From UBA4971 sp029551185 (GTDB lineage Bacteria; Bacillota; SHA-98; UBA4971): 64,000 nucleotides of DNA. The first letter of the stretch is position 1; each line of letters opens with the position of its first letter. The DNA lies in assembly GCA_035593725.1 (NCBI GenBank), contig DAOSZN010000013.1, positions 1-64,000 on the forward strand. The letters are read 5' to 3'. Shown here piece after piece: positions 24,588 through 33,909 of this stretch. Both the position numbers and the translations under genes were made by a program. A model generated the notes under the pieces. That model worked only from the letters and a program-made list of their open reading frames with translations, had not been told where the DNA came from and did no database searches.

Positions 24588-24653
24588 ACTAAAGAGCCAT
24601 ACTTGCCGACAAGAATAAAGAGAATAAGTCAGACTCCAAGAGAGGTGCATATC

Positions 24654-24962
24654 GTGAGAATTACTGATGAAAGAATGCAAGGGATTCTCAATAGATATAT
24701 ACAGCAGCAAAGAGAAGTGGCACATATGAAAGACGCTCGTTGTGACACGCCTTGCGCTAAGAGTGAGAGTGTGAAGGAAGATATTCCTTCTGACAGAGTT
24801 ACCTTATCCGATGAGGCTCTCCATTTACGATATGCTTTTCGAGAACTTGAGGATATAGCTAAAGCTCGTCTGGAGAAGGTAGAGAGCATTCGTCTTGATT
24901 TGGAATCAGGCAGGTATGAAGTGACAGGGGCAATGGTAGCCAAGAAACTGCTTGAATCCTGA
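24654..24962 (+). CDS. flgM: Negative regulator of flagellin synthesis (anti-sigma28) FlgM
   Basis: A 102-residue protein whose second half, from DRVTLSDEALHLRYAFRELE to RLDLESGRYEVTGAMVAKKL, has the FlgM sigma28-binding helices. FlgM holds sigma28 until the hook is complete and is then exported. GTG 24654 with AGAGGTG upstream is preferred over TTG 24603. It lies between the basal body and flgN-flgK, as in many Firmicutes. The sigma28 gene itself is not in the window; a sigma28 promoter is (35148-35174). Confidence 0.85.
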   Translation: MRITDERMQGILNRYIQQQREVAHMKDARCDTPCAKSESVKEDIPSDRVTLSDEALHLRYAFRELEDIAKARLEKVESIRLDLESGRYEVTGAMVAKKLLES

Positions 24963-25018
24963 AAACCTGAGCCCAACTGGTTTTGGGTGACTTCCACAGA
25001 GTATGGAGTGTACATGCA

Positions 25019-25525
25019 ATGGAAAAACGTGACCGGGATTTCGAAGAGCAATGTGACCTGCTTCTTAACCTCCTCGAACGGGAAATTGACTTATACAATG
25101 ACCTCATAAGCTTCTCCAAGAGGAAACAAGGGGCTCTTATAATAATGGACGCCAAAGATCTTGCGGATGCGTTGTCTGACGTGGAAGCCGTGGTCGATGA
25201 AATAAGGGAAAGCGTAGAGGCAAGGCTGAACATCTTGGCTGAGCTGGAGTCTTCTATGGGACTTCCTCGTGGGACTGCAACCTTTAAACACGTTGTGGAC
25301 AATGGGGGACCGGAACTTCAGGAAAGATACGGACGAATCACGAAGGCGTTAGCCCCGACTCTTGAAAGGCTTGTCTTGCTTAACGGGGGAAACATGGCCC
25401 TTGTTAACAATATCCTGGATTACTTTGATTTTGCCGCACAGACATTAGCATGCCGTGATCAAGTGAACACTTACACTGTGAGGAAAGGGGGGAGGCCTGA
25501 TGTATTCCACATTTCTCGCGCTTGA
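25019..25525 (+). CDS. flgN: FlgN family flagellar export chaperone
   Basis: A 168-residue, mainly helical protein with the FlgN pattern: FEEQCDLLLNLLEREIDLYN, LISFSKRKQGALIIMDAKDL, AVVDEIRESVEARL. FlgN escorts FlgK and FlgL to the export gate, and the flgK gene follows, overlapping its end by 26 bases. ATG 25019 fits the family start better than GTG 24983. Confidence 0.85.
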   Translation: MEKRDRDFEEQCDLLLNLLEREIDLYNDLISFSKRKQGALIIMDAKDLADALSDVEAVVDEIRESVEARLNILAELESSMGLPRGTATFKHVVDNGGPELQERYGRITKALAPTLERLVLLNGGNMALVNNILDYFDFAAQTLACRDQVNTYTVRKGGRPDVFHISRA

Positions 25526-26951
25526 GACTGCCAGACGAGCGCTTAGTGCTCACCAAAAAGCTATGGAAGTAGTAGGACACAACATTGCCAACGCTGCTAA
25601 TCCCGGGTATGTGCGTCGTGAGGCAATTCTTGAGGCTACGCCTCCCTATGTAGCTGCTCAAGGTACATCTTTTGCGAGGACAGGCGCAATCGGAACAGGG
25701 GTTGAAGTCGCAAAGATAAAACGGATATTCGACGGGTTTCTGGAAGGCCGTATCCGAGAGGCGAATGTGACTTTAGGTTACTGGGAAGGCCTGGAACAGG
25801 TCCTCACAGAGATTGAGAGCGTGTTTCGAGAACCGTCCGATGTGGGACTGGGAGAAGACTTGACCAGGTTCTTTCTGGCATGGGACAACCTTTCCAGTAG
25901 GCCTGAAGGCACCCCGCTCCGCGCTGCACTTGTAGAGGAGTCAAAAACCTTGGCTTCACATGTAAACCGTATCACGAGAAGCCTCAGGGACCTATCCTCT
26001 GATATTGATGTGGACCTTTCGGCGAAAGTCAGTGAGATAAATTCTCTTGCCCGAGAAATCGCAGCCCAAAACCATGAGATCGTGAAGGTTACCGCGGTCG
26101 GCAATGATCCCGGCGATCTGAAAGACAAGAGAGATATCGCCATTTCCCGTCTGTCGAAATTGGTGAACATAACAGCTTTCGAGACGGAAGGAGGAGGGGT
26201 GGCAATTCAGATTGGCTCCCGGGATCTGGTCCGTGAGGATTTTGCGTATGAACTGGTCTATGAATCAGGTTCTCTGCCCGGAGAGCAGCTGGATCCCGCT
26301 GATGTAGAGATTTCCAGGATCCTATGGAAAAGGGATGCCAGGCCTGTAGACATTAAAGGCGGGGATCTTGCTGCGAGGCTTGAGGGAAGAAATGAGCGGG
26401 TGCCTGAATACTACAACTATATTGAAACATTCATTACCACCCTCTGTAATGAGGTAAACAGTATTCATAGGTCAGGATATGGTATTGATGATCCTCCTAC
26501 TACCGAAATAGATTTTCTCATTTATGATCATGAAAAGCGTATTCTAAGAGTTAATCCCCAATTCGACCCTGAGGTGGGAGGGAGCTTGTCACGAATTGCA
26601 GCAGCCTCAACTCAGCATGTAGGTGACGGTTCTGTTGCGTTTGCTATTGCCCGCCTGAAGGAAGAGCTTGTCATGGAAGGCGGCACAGAGAGTATTCCCG
26701 GGTTTTATCAGAACCTCATCGCCAGGATTGGAGTTGCTACAAGAAATTCTGCTCACATGGTGGAGGTTCATGAAGCTACGTACAGGCAATGCATAAATAA
26801 TAAAGACAGTGTCTCAGGGGTTTCCATTGATGAAGAATTAATTAACCTTACTCGTTATCAAAAGGTATACCAGGCTGCATCCAGGTTTTTTACTGTTGTA
26901 GACGAAATGCTGGATACAATTATCAATCGAACCGGTATTGTCGGTCGATAA
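25500..26951 (+). CDS. flgK: Flagellar hook-associated protein FlgK
   Basis: A 483-residue HAP1. The N-terminus FLALETARRALSAHQKAMEV followed by VGHNIANAANPGYVRR is the FlgK/rod-hook signature; a middle section has EPSDVGLGEDLTRFFLAWDN; the C-terminus SGVSIDEELINLTRYQKVYQ followed by AASRFFTVVDEMLDTII is diagnostic. FlgK forms the hook-filament junction. GGGGGGAGG lies in the flgN coding sequence just upstream. Confidence 0.97.
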   Translation: MYSTFLALETARRALSAHQKAMEVVGHNIANAANPGYVRREAILEATPPYVAAQGTSFARTGAIGTGVEVAKIKRIFDGFLEGRIREANVTLGYWEGLEQVLTEIESVFREPSDVGLGEDLTRFFLAWDNLSSRPEGTPLRAALVEESKTLASHVNRITRSLRDLSSDIDVDLSAKVSEINSLAREIAAQNHEIVKVTAVGNDPGDLKDKRDIAISRLSKLVNITAFETEGGGVAIQIGSRDLVREDFAYELVYESGSLPGEQLDPADVEISRILWKRDARPVDIKGGDLAARLEGRNERVPEYYNYIETFITTLCNEVNSIHRSGYGIDDPPTTEIDFLIYDHEKRILRVNPQFDPEVGGSLSRIAAASTQHVGDGSVAFAIARLKEELVMEGGTESIPGFYQNLIARIGVATRNSAHMVEVHEATYRQCINNKDSVSGVSIDEELINLTRYQKVYQAASRFFTVVDEMLDTIINRTGIVGR

Positions 26952-26971
26952 GACGCGAAGCAGGTGCGGCC

Positions 26972-26987
26972 GGGAACATCATTTGCG
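26972..26987 (+). promoter_or_regulatory. Possible sigma54-type site before flgL
   Basis: GGGAAC-ATCAT-TTGCG keeps the GG-N10-GC spacing (GG 26973-26974, GC 26985-26986) but has two mismatches in the -24 box. It lies 58 bases before flgL, in the only sizeable gap between flgK and cheA. Weak on its own; supported by the stronger site before flgF. Confidence 0.3.
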
Positions 26988-27044
26988 GCAAGACTTGACT
27001 TATAGACGAGGAATGGCGAAGGGTTGTAGCAACCTACCGGGGGG

Positions 27045-27980
27045 ATGAGAGATTTGCGCGTAAGCACCAACCATCTTTTGAACAACATGATGAAAGGCGT
27101 AGGCAACCAGCTTTCTCAGTTAAATGAGTTGTCTCAAGACATAGCTACAGGTAAACGTGTAAGAAAGCCTTCGGAAGATCCTGTAGCTGCATCACGAGGC
27201 CTGGCGCTTCGTGCGCTGAAATCCGGTCTTGAGCAGCATAAGATGAACGTCGCTGACGGCAGAGATTGGCTTCTTGCTACTGAGACATCCCTTATGAACC
27301 TTAATGACCTCTTTGAGCAGGCTAATGTTCTTGTGTTAGACGCAGCGAACCAAACCCGCTCCGACAAGGACAAAGAATCCTTTGTTCAGGAACTTGACAG
27401 AATCATTGAAGAAGCTATAGCAGTTCTTAATACCAAACACGATGACAGATACATTTTCTCAGGCCTTGCCACCACGACACAACCTTTTGTTCTTGAAAAC
27501 GGAGAAATCGTTTACTACGGGGCAGATGACACTGACGGTCGGAAAGAGATCGAGGTAGAGCCCGGTATGACAATGCAGATTAATATTAACGGCAAATTGG
27601 CTTTCATGACGGATCTTGAGGAAGCCGGGAATCGCAGTGTGCTTCGGACTCTGCTCGATATTAGGGAGCATGTGGCCGAGTCTTATTTATCCCCGACATT
27701 CCACGATGACCTCGCGGAAGACATAGATGCTATCGCGATTGTTCAGGATCACATCTTGAATCACGTGACCGGTGTCGGCGCGAAGGTGAGAAATCTTCAG
27801 CGAGTCTCCGCTAAACTTACCCAGAACGAGGTTGAGATAGAGTCGCTATTGTCTAAGACTCTCGATGCGGATATCGCCAAAGCTGTAGTGGAGCTGCAAT
27901 TGCAAAAAACCGTATATATGGCGATTCTTTATTCCACTTCTGACATAATGAAAACATCCCTTCTTGACTATTTGAGATAG
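27045..27980 (+). CDS. flgL: Flagellar hook-associated protein FlgL
   Basis: A 311-residue HAP3, flagellin-like at both ends: LRVSTNHLLNNMMKGVGNQL, then QDIATGKRVRKPSEDPVAAS and DKESFVQELDRIIEEAIAVL, and a C-terminal coiled region NEVEIESLLSKTLDADIAKA. FlgL joins FlgK to the filament. ATG 27045 behind GGGGGG is used; TTG 27054 is possible. Confidence 0.95.
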   Translation: MRDLRVSTNHLLNNMMKGVGNQLSQLNELSQDIATGKRVRKPSEDPVAASRGLALRALKSGLEQHKMNVADGRDWLLATETSLMNLNDLFEQANVLVLDAANQTRSDKDKESFVQELDRIIEEAIAVLNTKHDDRYIFSGLATTTQPFVLENGEIVYYGADDTDGRKEIEVEPGMTMQININGKLAFMTDLEEAGNRSVLRTLLDIREHVAESYLSPTFHDDLAEDIDAIAIVQDHILNHVTGVGAKVRNLQRVSAKLTQNEVEIESLLSKTLDADIAKAVVELQLQKTVYMAILYSTSDIMKTSLLDYLR

Positions 27981-27991
27981 GAGTAGGTCAT

Positions 27992-29992
27992 GTGGTTTCT
28001 GACAAGTATTCGTTTAGCGAGGAAGATATAAAACTCTTTTTGGACGAGACTTTAGAGATGCTGGAAGTCCTCGAAGAGGAGATTATCAAACTCGAGGAGG
28101 AGGGGGAAGACTCTGAGCTGCTTCAGGATATGTTTAGGATAGCCCATACAGTAAAGGGTTCCGCCGGTACTATTGGGCATATCCGCATGTCTGACTTGGC
28201 TCATTCCATGGAGGATGTGTTTTCACGCTTGCGTGACGGTGAACTCCTGCCGGAACAAGGCTTGGTCAATGTCATCCTTGATACATTAGACGCTTTGAGG
28301 GATTTGGCAATTGAGACAACTCCGGGATTTCAAGGAGAGAAGGTTGATATCAAGCCATATCTTGAAAGGCTTGAAAGCGCTACTTCAAAAGCTGCCAAAG
28401 CGTCTCCGACTTCGCCTTTCTACGGGATTTCCGTCAAGTTCTATGAAGACACTGCCATGCCTGCTGTCAGGGCTCTTCAAGTATTGCAGGTTCTCGATGA
28501 ACTCGGGACTGTCGTCGCGTCTCAGCCGTCAGCAGACCAAGTTACACAAGGGGAGATGAGAGGCTTCGACTTCTTTGCGACCTTTAATCCTGCCCCTACT
28601 GTAACTAAAGAAGACATTGTGAGGGGTATCAATGATGTCCCTGACGTGGATAGCGTCGATTGCCGACCGGACGGCGATATGGAAAAGCTTGGTTTAAAGG
28701 AAGACTCAACAACATACTTGCCTGATGTAGAATACGAAGACGACAGTTCGTCTCCGGGCGATTCCCGAAAGATACTGGGGAAAGTGAGTGATCATGCTAT
28801 CCGCGTGGACATAGCGGCTTTTGACAGGCTTGTCCGAATCGCTTCCGAGATGACAATTGAGCAAGCAAGACTTGTTGAGATGCAGCGTAGGCTCAGTCAG
28901 ACCAACATGTTCGAACTGGAGCTCGTTCAAGGGCTTGAGCAGGTTATCGCGCAGATGAGCAGACTCTCCACTGAGCTTCAGGAAGAAGTCATGAAAGCCA
29001 GGATGACTCCGCTTGCCCACTTGTTTAGGAGATTCCCCAGGATGGTAAGGGACATATCCTCAAAACTCGGTAAACAGGTAGAGTTTATCGTTGAAGGAGA
29101 AGATACGGAGCTCGATAGGGCCTTAATTGATGAAGTGGCGGATCCTATTATACATCTTTTGAGAAATTCCGTGGGGCATGGAATTGAATCCGCTGAAGAC
29201 CGTCTTAAAGCAGATAAGCCTGCAACCGGACGGGTTCGTCTTGCTGCAGGATATGCAGAGGATCGGGTGATCATTACTGTAGAGGACGACGGAAGAGGGA
29301 TTGACCCAAAACGAGTACGGGAGTCAGCTGTAAGACGCGGGTTTATCACAGACGATATGGCTGCTTCGTTATCAGAAGAAGAAGCCATTGATCTCCTTTT
29401 CCAGCCGGGATTTTCCACTGAAATTGAAGCTGATGATGTTTCAGGCAGGGGTGTAGGCCTTGACATTGTGCGCTCGAACATAGTGAAACTCGGAGGCACA
29501 GTAAGGGTAAAGACAAGCCTGGGAGAGGGAACCGCTTTCACAATCTCAGTTCCCTTGACTCTTGCTGTTTTCAGAGCGCTACTTGTGACTGCGTCCGGGC
29601 AGAGGTTTGCGATTCCTCTTTCAGGAGTTGTGGAAGTGGCTCAGGTGCCTGTGGCGAATGTGAAGTCTGTAGGCACAGGCGAAGTCATTGTCCTCAGGGG
29701 ACGGGTTCTCCCAATATTCAACCTAAACGAATTTGCGCAAGGGAATACCGATATTGAGAGAAACAACAAGGACGACCTGGTAATGGTCGTTGTGAAATAT
29801 GAAGATTCGCGGGTCGGTATTGTTGTAGATTCACTCTTAGGTGAGCAGGAAATAGTCATTAAGAGTCTGGGCGTGTTGTCAAGGTGGGTTACCGGCTTTC
29901 TGGGAGCTTCCGTTCTTGGCGACGGCAGAATCGCTCTTATCCTTGACATAGCCAGGGTTATTGAGAAAACAGCAGGACGTAGCAGGTCATAA
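27992..29992 (+). CDS. cheA: Chemotaxis histidine kinase CheA
   Basis: A 666-residue CheA. P1 (HPt) carries the phosphorylated H52 in IAHTVKGSAGTIG; P2, about 140-230, is a CheY/CheB docking domain; P3 dimerisation region about 270-330; P4 ATP-binding region has HLLRNSVGHGIE, VEDDGRGIDPKRV and SGRGVGLDIVRSNI; P5, about 535-660, is the CheW-like coupling domain. It phosphorylates CheY and CheB in response to receptors. GTG 27992 has AGGAGTAGGT upstream. It opens a cheA-cheC-cheY-cheB-cheR run. Confidence 0.97.
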   Translation: MVSDKYSFSEEDIKLFLDETLEMLEVLEEEIIKLEEEGEDSELLQDMFRIAHTVKGSAGTIGHIRMSDLAHSMEDVFSRLRDGELLPEQGLVNVILDTLDALRDLAIETTPGFQGEKVDIKPYLERLESATSKAAKASPTSPFYGISVKFYEDTAMPAVRALQVLQVLDELGTVVASQPSADQVTQGEMRGFDFFATFNPAPTVTKEDIVRGINDVPDVDSVDCRPDGDMEKLGLKEDSTTYLPDVEYEDDSSSPGDSRKILGKVSDHAIRVDIAAFDRLVRIASEMTIEQARLVEMQRRLSQTNMFELELVQGLEQVIAQMSRLSTELQEEVMKARMTPLAHLFRRFPRMVRDISSKLGKQVEFIVEGEDTELDRALIDEVADPIIHLLRNSVGHGIESAEDRLKADKPATGRVRLAAGYAEDRVIITVEDDGRGIDPKRVRESAVRRGFITDDMAASLSEEEAIDLLFQPGFSTEIEADDVSGRGVGLDIVRSNIVKLGGTVRVKTSLGEGTAFTISVPLTLAVFRALLVTASGQRFAIPLSGVVEVAQVPVANVKSVGTGEVIVLRGRVLPIFNLNEFAQGNTDIERNNKDDLVMVVVKYEDSRVGIVVDSLLGEQEIVIKSLGVLSRWVTGFLGASVLGDGRIALILDIARVIEKTAGRSRS

Positions 29993-30021
29993 GAAAGGCG
30001 GCGTCTAAGGGGGGAGCGGTT

Positions 30022-30669
30022 ATCCAACGTAGCGTTGATTACACAGATAATGAGCTTAATCTTCTAAAAGCTATACTCGCAAAAGGCATGGAAAGTGTCG
30101 CGCAAGTTGTGTCTGATATGATAGGGCAGAGAATCAGTATGAGTGTTCCTGAAGTTTTATTGATATCGTGGAATGAGATTTCCAAAATACGTACATATGA
30201 CATAGATGAACCCTCCATTGGGGTTCAGGTAGGGATGTCAGGGGATATTGAAGGCTGTGTAGCGTTATTCTTTCCTCCTGCCAGCGCTTACTATGTCATT
30301 GACTTGCTTTTAGGCAACGAGTGCGGTTCAAGTTCACACCTTACGGAGATTGGCGGATCCGCTCTTTGCGAAATCGGGAACCTTGCAGGCTCGTTTTTCC
30401 TGAACTACTTAGCTGAGGCTACGGGACTTAAAGCTATGCCCAGTCCTCCTGTGTTAAACGGTTCTGCTCTTGTGACCCGGGAACTCCAGGGGGTTCTCCG
30501 TGGCTCAGGTCAATCGGATTGTAGTCGGGCATTTGTCGCTCAGACCGTGCTTTCCTATAGCGCTGAAAGCGTTGACGCCATGTTTTTCATCCTTCCTACT
30601 CATGAGTCACTGGCGACCATTCTTGCGGCGCTTAAGAAGAGCGGCAAGGAATTGAATGGGGGGATATAA
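30022..30669 (+). CDS. cheC: CheC-family CheY-P phosphatase-like protein, probable non-canonical start
   Basis: About 215 residues if begun at ATC 30022; 193 if begun at the first ATG, 30088. The sequence upstream of that ATG (DYTDNELNLLKAILAKGM) aligns with the first helix of CheC, leading into IGQRISMSVPEVLLISWNEI, so it is probably translated. GGGGGGAG stands 5 bases before ATC, and there is no ATG, GTG or TTG in this frame between the cheA stop and 30088. CheC usually has two ExxN phosphatase motifs; the first (EIGN in relatives) is replaced by ILAKG, and only one, SALCEIGN, remains. It is expected to dephosphorylate CheY-P, perhaps at reduced rate. Confidence 0.7.
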   Translation: MQRSVDYTDNELNLLKAILAKGMESVAQVVSDMIGQRISMSVPEVLLISWNEISKIRTYDIDEPSIGVQVGMSGDIEGCVALFFPPASAYYVIDLLLGNECGSSSHLTEIGGSALCEIGNLAGSFFLNYLAEATGLKAMPSPPVLNGSALVTRELQGVLRGSGQSDCSRAFVAQTVLSYSAESVDAMFFILPTHESLATILAALKKSGKELNGGI

Positions 30670-30671
30670 GA

Positions 30672-31031
30672 GTGCCTCTTGCGCTTGTGGTTGATGACGC
30701 TGCTTTCATTAGGTTAAGAACACGAAAACTGCTGGAGGAAAACGGATATGAAGTTGAAGAAGCTCAGGACGGCAAAGAGGCTGTCCTGAAATTCTGCGAA
30801 ATCTCCCCTGACATAGTCCTCTTGGATATTACCATGCCTGTAATGGATGGAATAGCTGCGCTTAAGGAAATCAAACGCATAGATCCTAAAGCGAAGGTGG
30901 TAATGTGCACTGCTGTAGGGCAGCAATCCCTTGTGCTTGAGGCGATAAAGGCAGGAGCAAATGACTATTTGCTGAAACCTCTTGATCCGGAGAAAGTCCT
31001 GGCATCCGTAAAGAGGCTTGTAGAAAAATAG
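30672..31031 (+). CDS. cheY: Chemotaxis response regulator CheY
   Basis: A 119-residue single receiver domain. D8 and D9 (VVDDAAF) bind Mg, D52 in VLLDITMPVMDG is phosphorylated by CheA, the switch Thr is in VVMCTAVGQ and the conserved Lys in DYLLKPLDP. As in other Firmicutes it should bind the flagellar switch. GTG start, 2 bases after the cheC-like gene. Confidence 0.95.
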   Translation: MPLALVVDDAAFIRLRTRKLLEENGYEVEEAQDGKEAVLKFCEISPDIVLLDITMPVMDGIAALKEIKRIDPKAKVVMCTAVGQQSLVLEAIKAGANDYLLKPLDPEKVLASVKRLVEK

Positions 31032-31049
31032 TGTAAGGGGTTTATGTAG

Positions 31050-32123
31050 GTGTCAAGTCCTATTAGGGTGTTAGTTGTTGATGATTCCGCTTTTACGAGG
31101 AAAATAATCTCGGATATGCTAAATGCGGATCCGGACATAACAGTTGTGGATGTAGCAAGAAACGGCGCGATAGGAGTTGAGAAAGCCCGAAGCCTGAAAC
31201 CGGATGTCATAACATTGGATGTTGAGATGCCTGTAATGGACGGCCTGGAAGCCTTGAAGATCATAATGAGAGAAATTCCTACTCCTGTTGTTATGTTAAG
31301 TGCGTTGACACAGGAAGGCGCTGATATTACTCTTGAGGCTTTGGAAATAGGCGCTGTAGAATTTGTGCCTAAACCGTCAGGTTCTATTGTATTGAGTGTA
31401 GATGAGATCCGCGATATGCTTATAAAAAAAGTCAAACTGGCAGCAAAAGCCAGGCTGCGGCCGCAGAAGGCCCGATATCAGTCTGAAAAGACTGTAATGA
31501 ACCTCAGTCAGTTGAAAACGCTCGGGGAATCTCCGCCCCGCAGATGGGAACATGGTAACGCTGTAGTGGTAATAGGCACATCCACAGGGGGGCCGTCAGC
31601 TCTTAGCAGGGTCCTTCCGGTTCTGCCTGCGGATATTCCCGCAGGGCTCCTTGTTGTTCAGCATATGCCTGCAGGATTTACAAAGTCGCTTGCAAAAAGG
31701 CTTAATAATGCATGCCAAATTGAGGTTAAAGAAGCTGATGAAGGCGATGGGATTGAAAAGGGCAAGGCTCTTGTTGCACCGGGCGGATACCATATGGTTG
31801 TTAAAGCAAATGGGAAGGTGCGTCTTTCCGGTGCTCCACCGCGGAACGGTGTGAGGCCTGCTATTGACAATACCATGGAGTCAGCGGCAGACGTCTATGG
31901 CAATAAGCTAATTGGTGTAGTGCTCACCGGGATGGGTAGAGACGGAGCCGAAGGCATGGCCGCAATTAAGGCTTCAGGAGGCAAGACCATAGCAGAGCAT
32001 GAGTCCACATGTGTTATTTACGGAATGCCTAAGGCTGTAATTGAAAGAGGACTGGCAGATGTGATAGTGCCCCTCGATGAAGTAGGGGAAGCCATTATAA
32101 GAAGTATTGACGAAATTAAATAA
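31050..32123 (+). CDS. cheB: Chemotaxis protein-glutamate methylesterase CheB
   Basis: A 357-residue protein with an N-terminal receiver (VLVVDDSAFTRKIISDML, phospho-site in ITLDVEMPVMDG) and a C-terminal methylesterase/deamidase domain. Catalytic motifs are GTSTGGPSAL (Ser), VVQHMPAGFTKSLAKRL (His) and LTGMGRDGAEGM (Asp). It removes methyl groups from chemoreceptors. GTG start; its 3' end leads directly into cheR. Confidence 0.97.
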   Translation: MSSPIRVLVVDDSAFTRKIISDMLNADPDITVVDVARNGAIGVEKARSLKPDVITLDVEMPVMDGLEALKIIMREIPTPVVMLSALTQEGADITLEALEIGAVEFVPKPSGSIVLSVDEIRDMLIKKVKLAAKARLRPQKARYQSEKTVMNLSQLKTLGESPPRRWEHGNAVVVIGTSTGGPSALSRVLPVLPADIPAGLLVVQHMPAGFTKSLAKRLNNACQIEVKEADEGDGIEKGKALVAPGGYHMVVKANGKVRLSGAPPRNGVRPAIDNTMESAADVYGNKLIGVVLTGMGRDGAEGMAAIKASGGKTIAEHESTCVIYGMPKAVIERGLADVIVPLDEVGEAIIRSIDEIK

Positions 32124-32148
32124 TATGCGATCAGGAGCTGCAAGAAAC

Positions 32149-32934
32149 GTGCAAAACGTGGAAGATATGGAATTCAAAGTGTTTCAAGACAGACTTATGG
32201 AAGCCAGTGGGCTCGACCTTTCGTGTTATAAGGAGAAACAAGTTCAGCGTCGTTTGAGCGCTGCTTTAGCCAAGTCCGGGCATACAAGCCTAAATGAATA
32301 CTGGAGAACTCTCCAGAAAGACTCTGCAATGTTAAATGAACTTGTGGATTTTCTGACAATCAATGTTTCTAATTTTTTTCGAAACGTTGAGAGATTTAAT
32401 GACTTACAAACTAAAATATTGCCGGAACTGCTTGCGACCCGCAAGACTCTGAGAATATGGTCAGCCGGGTGTTCAGCAGGGCAGGAGCCGTATAGTATTG
32501 CCATAATCCTGAAAGAGCTGACTCCTTTAACAAGGCATTATATCTTGGGTACTGACGTTAATAAGACGGTGCTTCAGATTGCGGAAGACGGCGTATATAC
32601 TGAAGATGACGTCAAGGAGGTGAAGCCGTCTCTTCTGTCGAAATACTTTATTAAACAGGAAGACAGGTTTATATTGTGCCCTTCTGTCAGGCAGATGGTA
32701 GAGTACAAAGCACATAATTTACTGTCTGACCCATACGACACAGACTTTGATCTTATCGTTTGCAGAAATGTTATGATTTACTTTACGGAAGAGGCTAAAT
32801 CCAAGGTTTTTAAGGGGTTTTATGAAAGCCTTTCTCCCGGAGGAGTTCTCTTTATCGGGGGAACTGAGACTCTGATGTCAGCACCTCTTTATGGTTTTCA
32901 GTTGATTCTTCCGTTTTTTTATCGCAAAGTGTAA
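32149..32934 (+). CDS. cheR: Chemotaxis protein methyltransferase CheR
   Basis: About 261 residues. The N-terminal helical domain ends with LTINVSNFFRNVERF; the SAM-binding domain has IWSAGCSAGQEPYSIAIIL, ILGTDVNKTVLQIAEDGVY and DLIVCRNVMIYF. It methylates receptor glutamates with S-adenosylmethionine, opposing CheB. The start is uncertain: GTG 32149 has AGGAG 11 bases upstream; ATG 32125, GTG 32158 and ATG 32167 are alternatives. Confidence 0.94.
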   Translation: MQNVEDMEFKVFQDRLMEASGLDLSCYKEKQVQRRLSAALAKSGHTSLNEYWRTLQKDSAMLNELVDFLTINVSNFFRNVERFNDLQTKILPELLATRKTLRIWSAGCSAGQEPYSIAIILKELTPLTRHYILGTDVNKTVLQIAEDGVYTEDDVKEVKPSLLSKYFIKQEDRFILCPSVRQMVEYKAHNLLSDPYDTDFDLIVCRNVMIYFTEEAKSKVFKGFYESLSPGGVLFIGGTETLMSAPLYGFQLILPFFYRKV

Positions 32935-32968
32935 TTCATAAGTGAAGTATTTCTATGAGGTGATATTA

Positions 32969-33874
32969 TTGACGAGCGAACCCAAAGGGGCTGTTTCCGG
33001 AGCCATACGTGACCGCGCCTTTAGATTAATGATGGATCTGACAGATGAGTTAAGACGGGTCGCGGCGCCTACGGTTGAACCTCCGTACGAGGATTTGCTG
33101 GAAATTGTCCGGGGGATACGTGAAGATATTGAAGCCCTCCCTGAGCCTCTTGTATCTTGGACCCTCATTTCAACAATGGATGAATATGAATATGCGCACC
33201 CATATGATGTAGCTGTTTTTTCAATAGCTGCTGCTATGTGTATGGAGAATGTTAACCGTATCAGCGATATTGGTGTAGGTGCCTTTCTCCATGATATTGG
33301 AATGGCCTTGATCAATATTCCCCCAACCCATATAGAAGGGGAAGGTCTTTCCGAAGATGATATCTTACGGTACCGTTCCCACCCTGAGCTAGGCGTTAAG
33401 GTGCTCAGGCAACACCCAAGGATATCCGCGTTTGTCAAAGCGATAGTCTCTCAGCATCACGAACGGATGGACGGCACCGGGTTTCCCAGGGGTTTCCGAG
33501 GTTCTGACATACACTTATATTCGCGGATAGTTGCGTGCGCAGATGTTTACAGCTCCCTTCTTCACAAATCATATCTATACAAAACGATAAGTCCGGCGGA
33601 GGCAGTGGAGTACATGATGAGCCTTGCCGGGTTTGAACTGGATAAGGATGTAGTCAGGGTAATGCTTTCATGTGTTACCCCGTTCCCGGAAGGGGCGACA
33701 GTACGGCTTTCCACAGGGGAGCTGGCTGTTGTATCACGAATTTCAGCAGGACTTCTTACCAGGCCAACAGTGCGAGTAGTAAAAAAAGAAGGTGACTCTT
33801 TAATAGAGACTTCCGAAGAAATTGACCTCTGTCAACCTGAACATCAAACCAGACTTATTGTAGGTATTGTTTGA
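32969..33874 (+). CDS. HD-GYP domain protein in the chemotaxis cluster
   Basis: A 301-residue soluble protein. About 95 residues of helical N-terminal sequence precede an HD-GYP domain with FLHDIGMALINIPP (HD), SHPELGVKVL, and QHHERMDGTGFPRGF, where the usual GYP is GFP. A small beta-rich tail (EGATVRLSTGELAVVSRI) follows, as in other HD-GYP proteins. It is expected to hydrolyse c-di-GMP, lowering the signal that opposes motility. TTG 32969 behind GAGGTGAT is preferred to GTG 32942. Its end overlaps the open frame of fliW slightly. Confidence 0.9.
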   Translation: MTSEPKGAVSGAIRDRAFRLMMDLTDELRRVAAPTVEPPYEDLLEIVRGIREDIEALPEPLVSWTLISTMDEYEYAHPYDVAVFSIAAAMCMENVNRISDIGVGAFLHDIGMALINIPPTHIEGEGLSEDDILRYRSHPELGVKVLRQHPRISAFVKAIVSQHHERMDGTGFPRGFRGSDIHLYSRIVACADVYSSLLHKSYLYKTISPAEAVEYMMSLAGFELDKDVVRVMLSCVTPFPEGATVRLSTGELAVVSRISAGLLTRPTVRVVKKEGDSLIETSEEIDLCQPEHQTRLIVGIV

Positions 33875-33909
33875 CTCTTAGCGTAAATCGGCGCAAGGGG
33901 CGGAGTATA

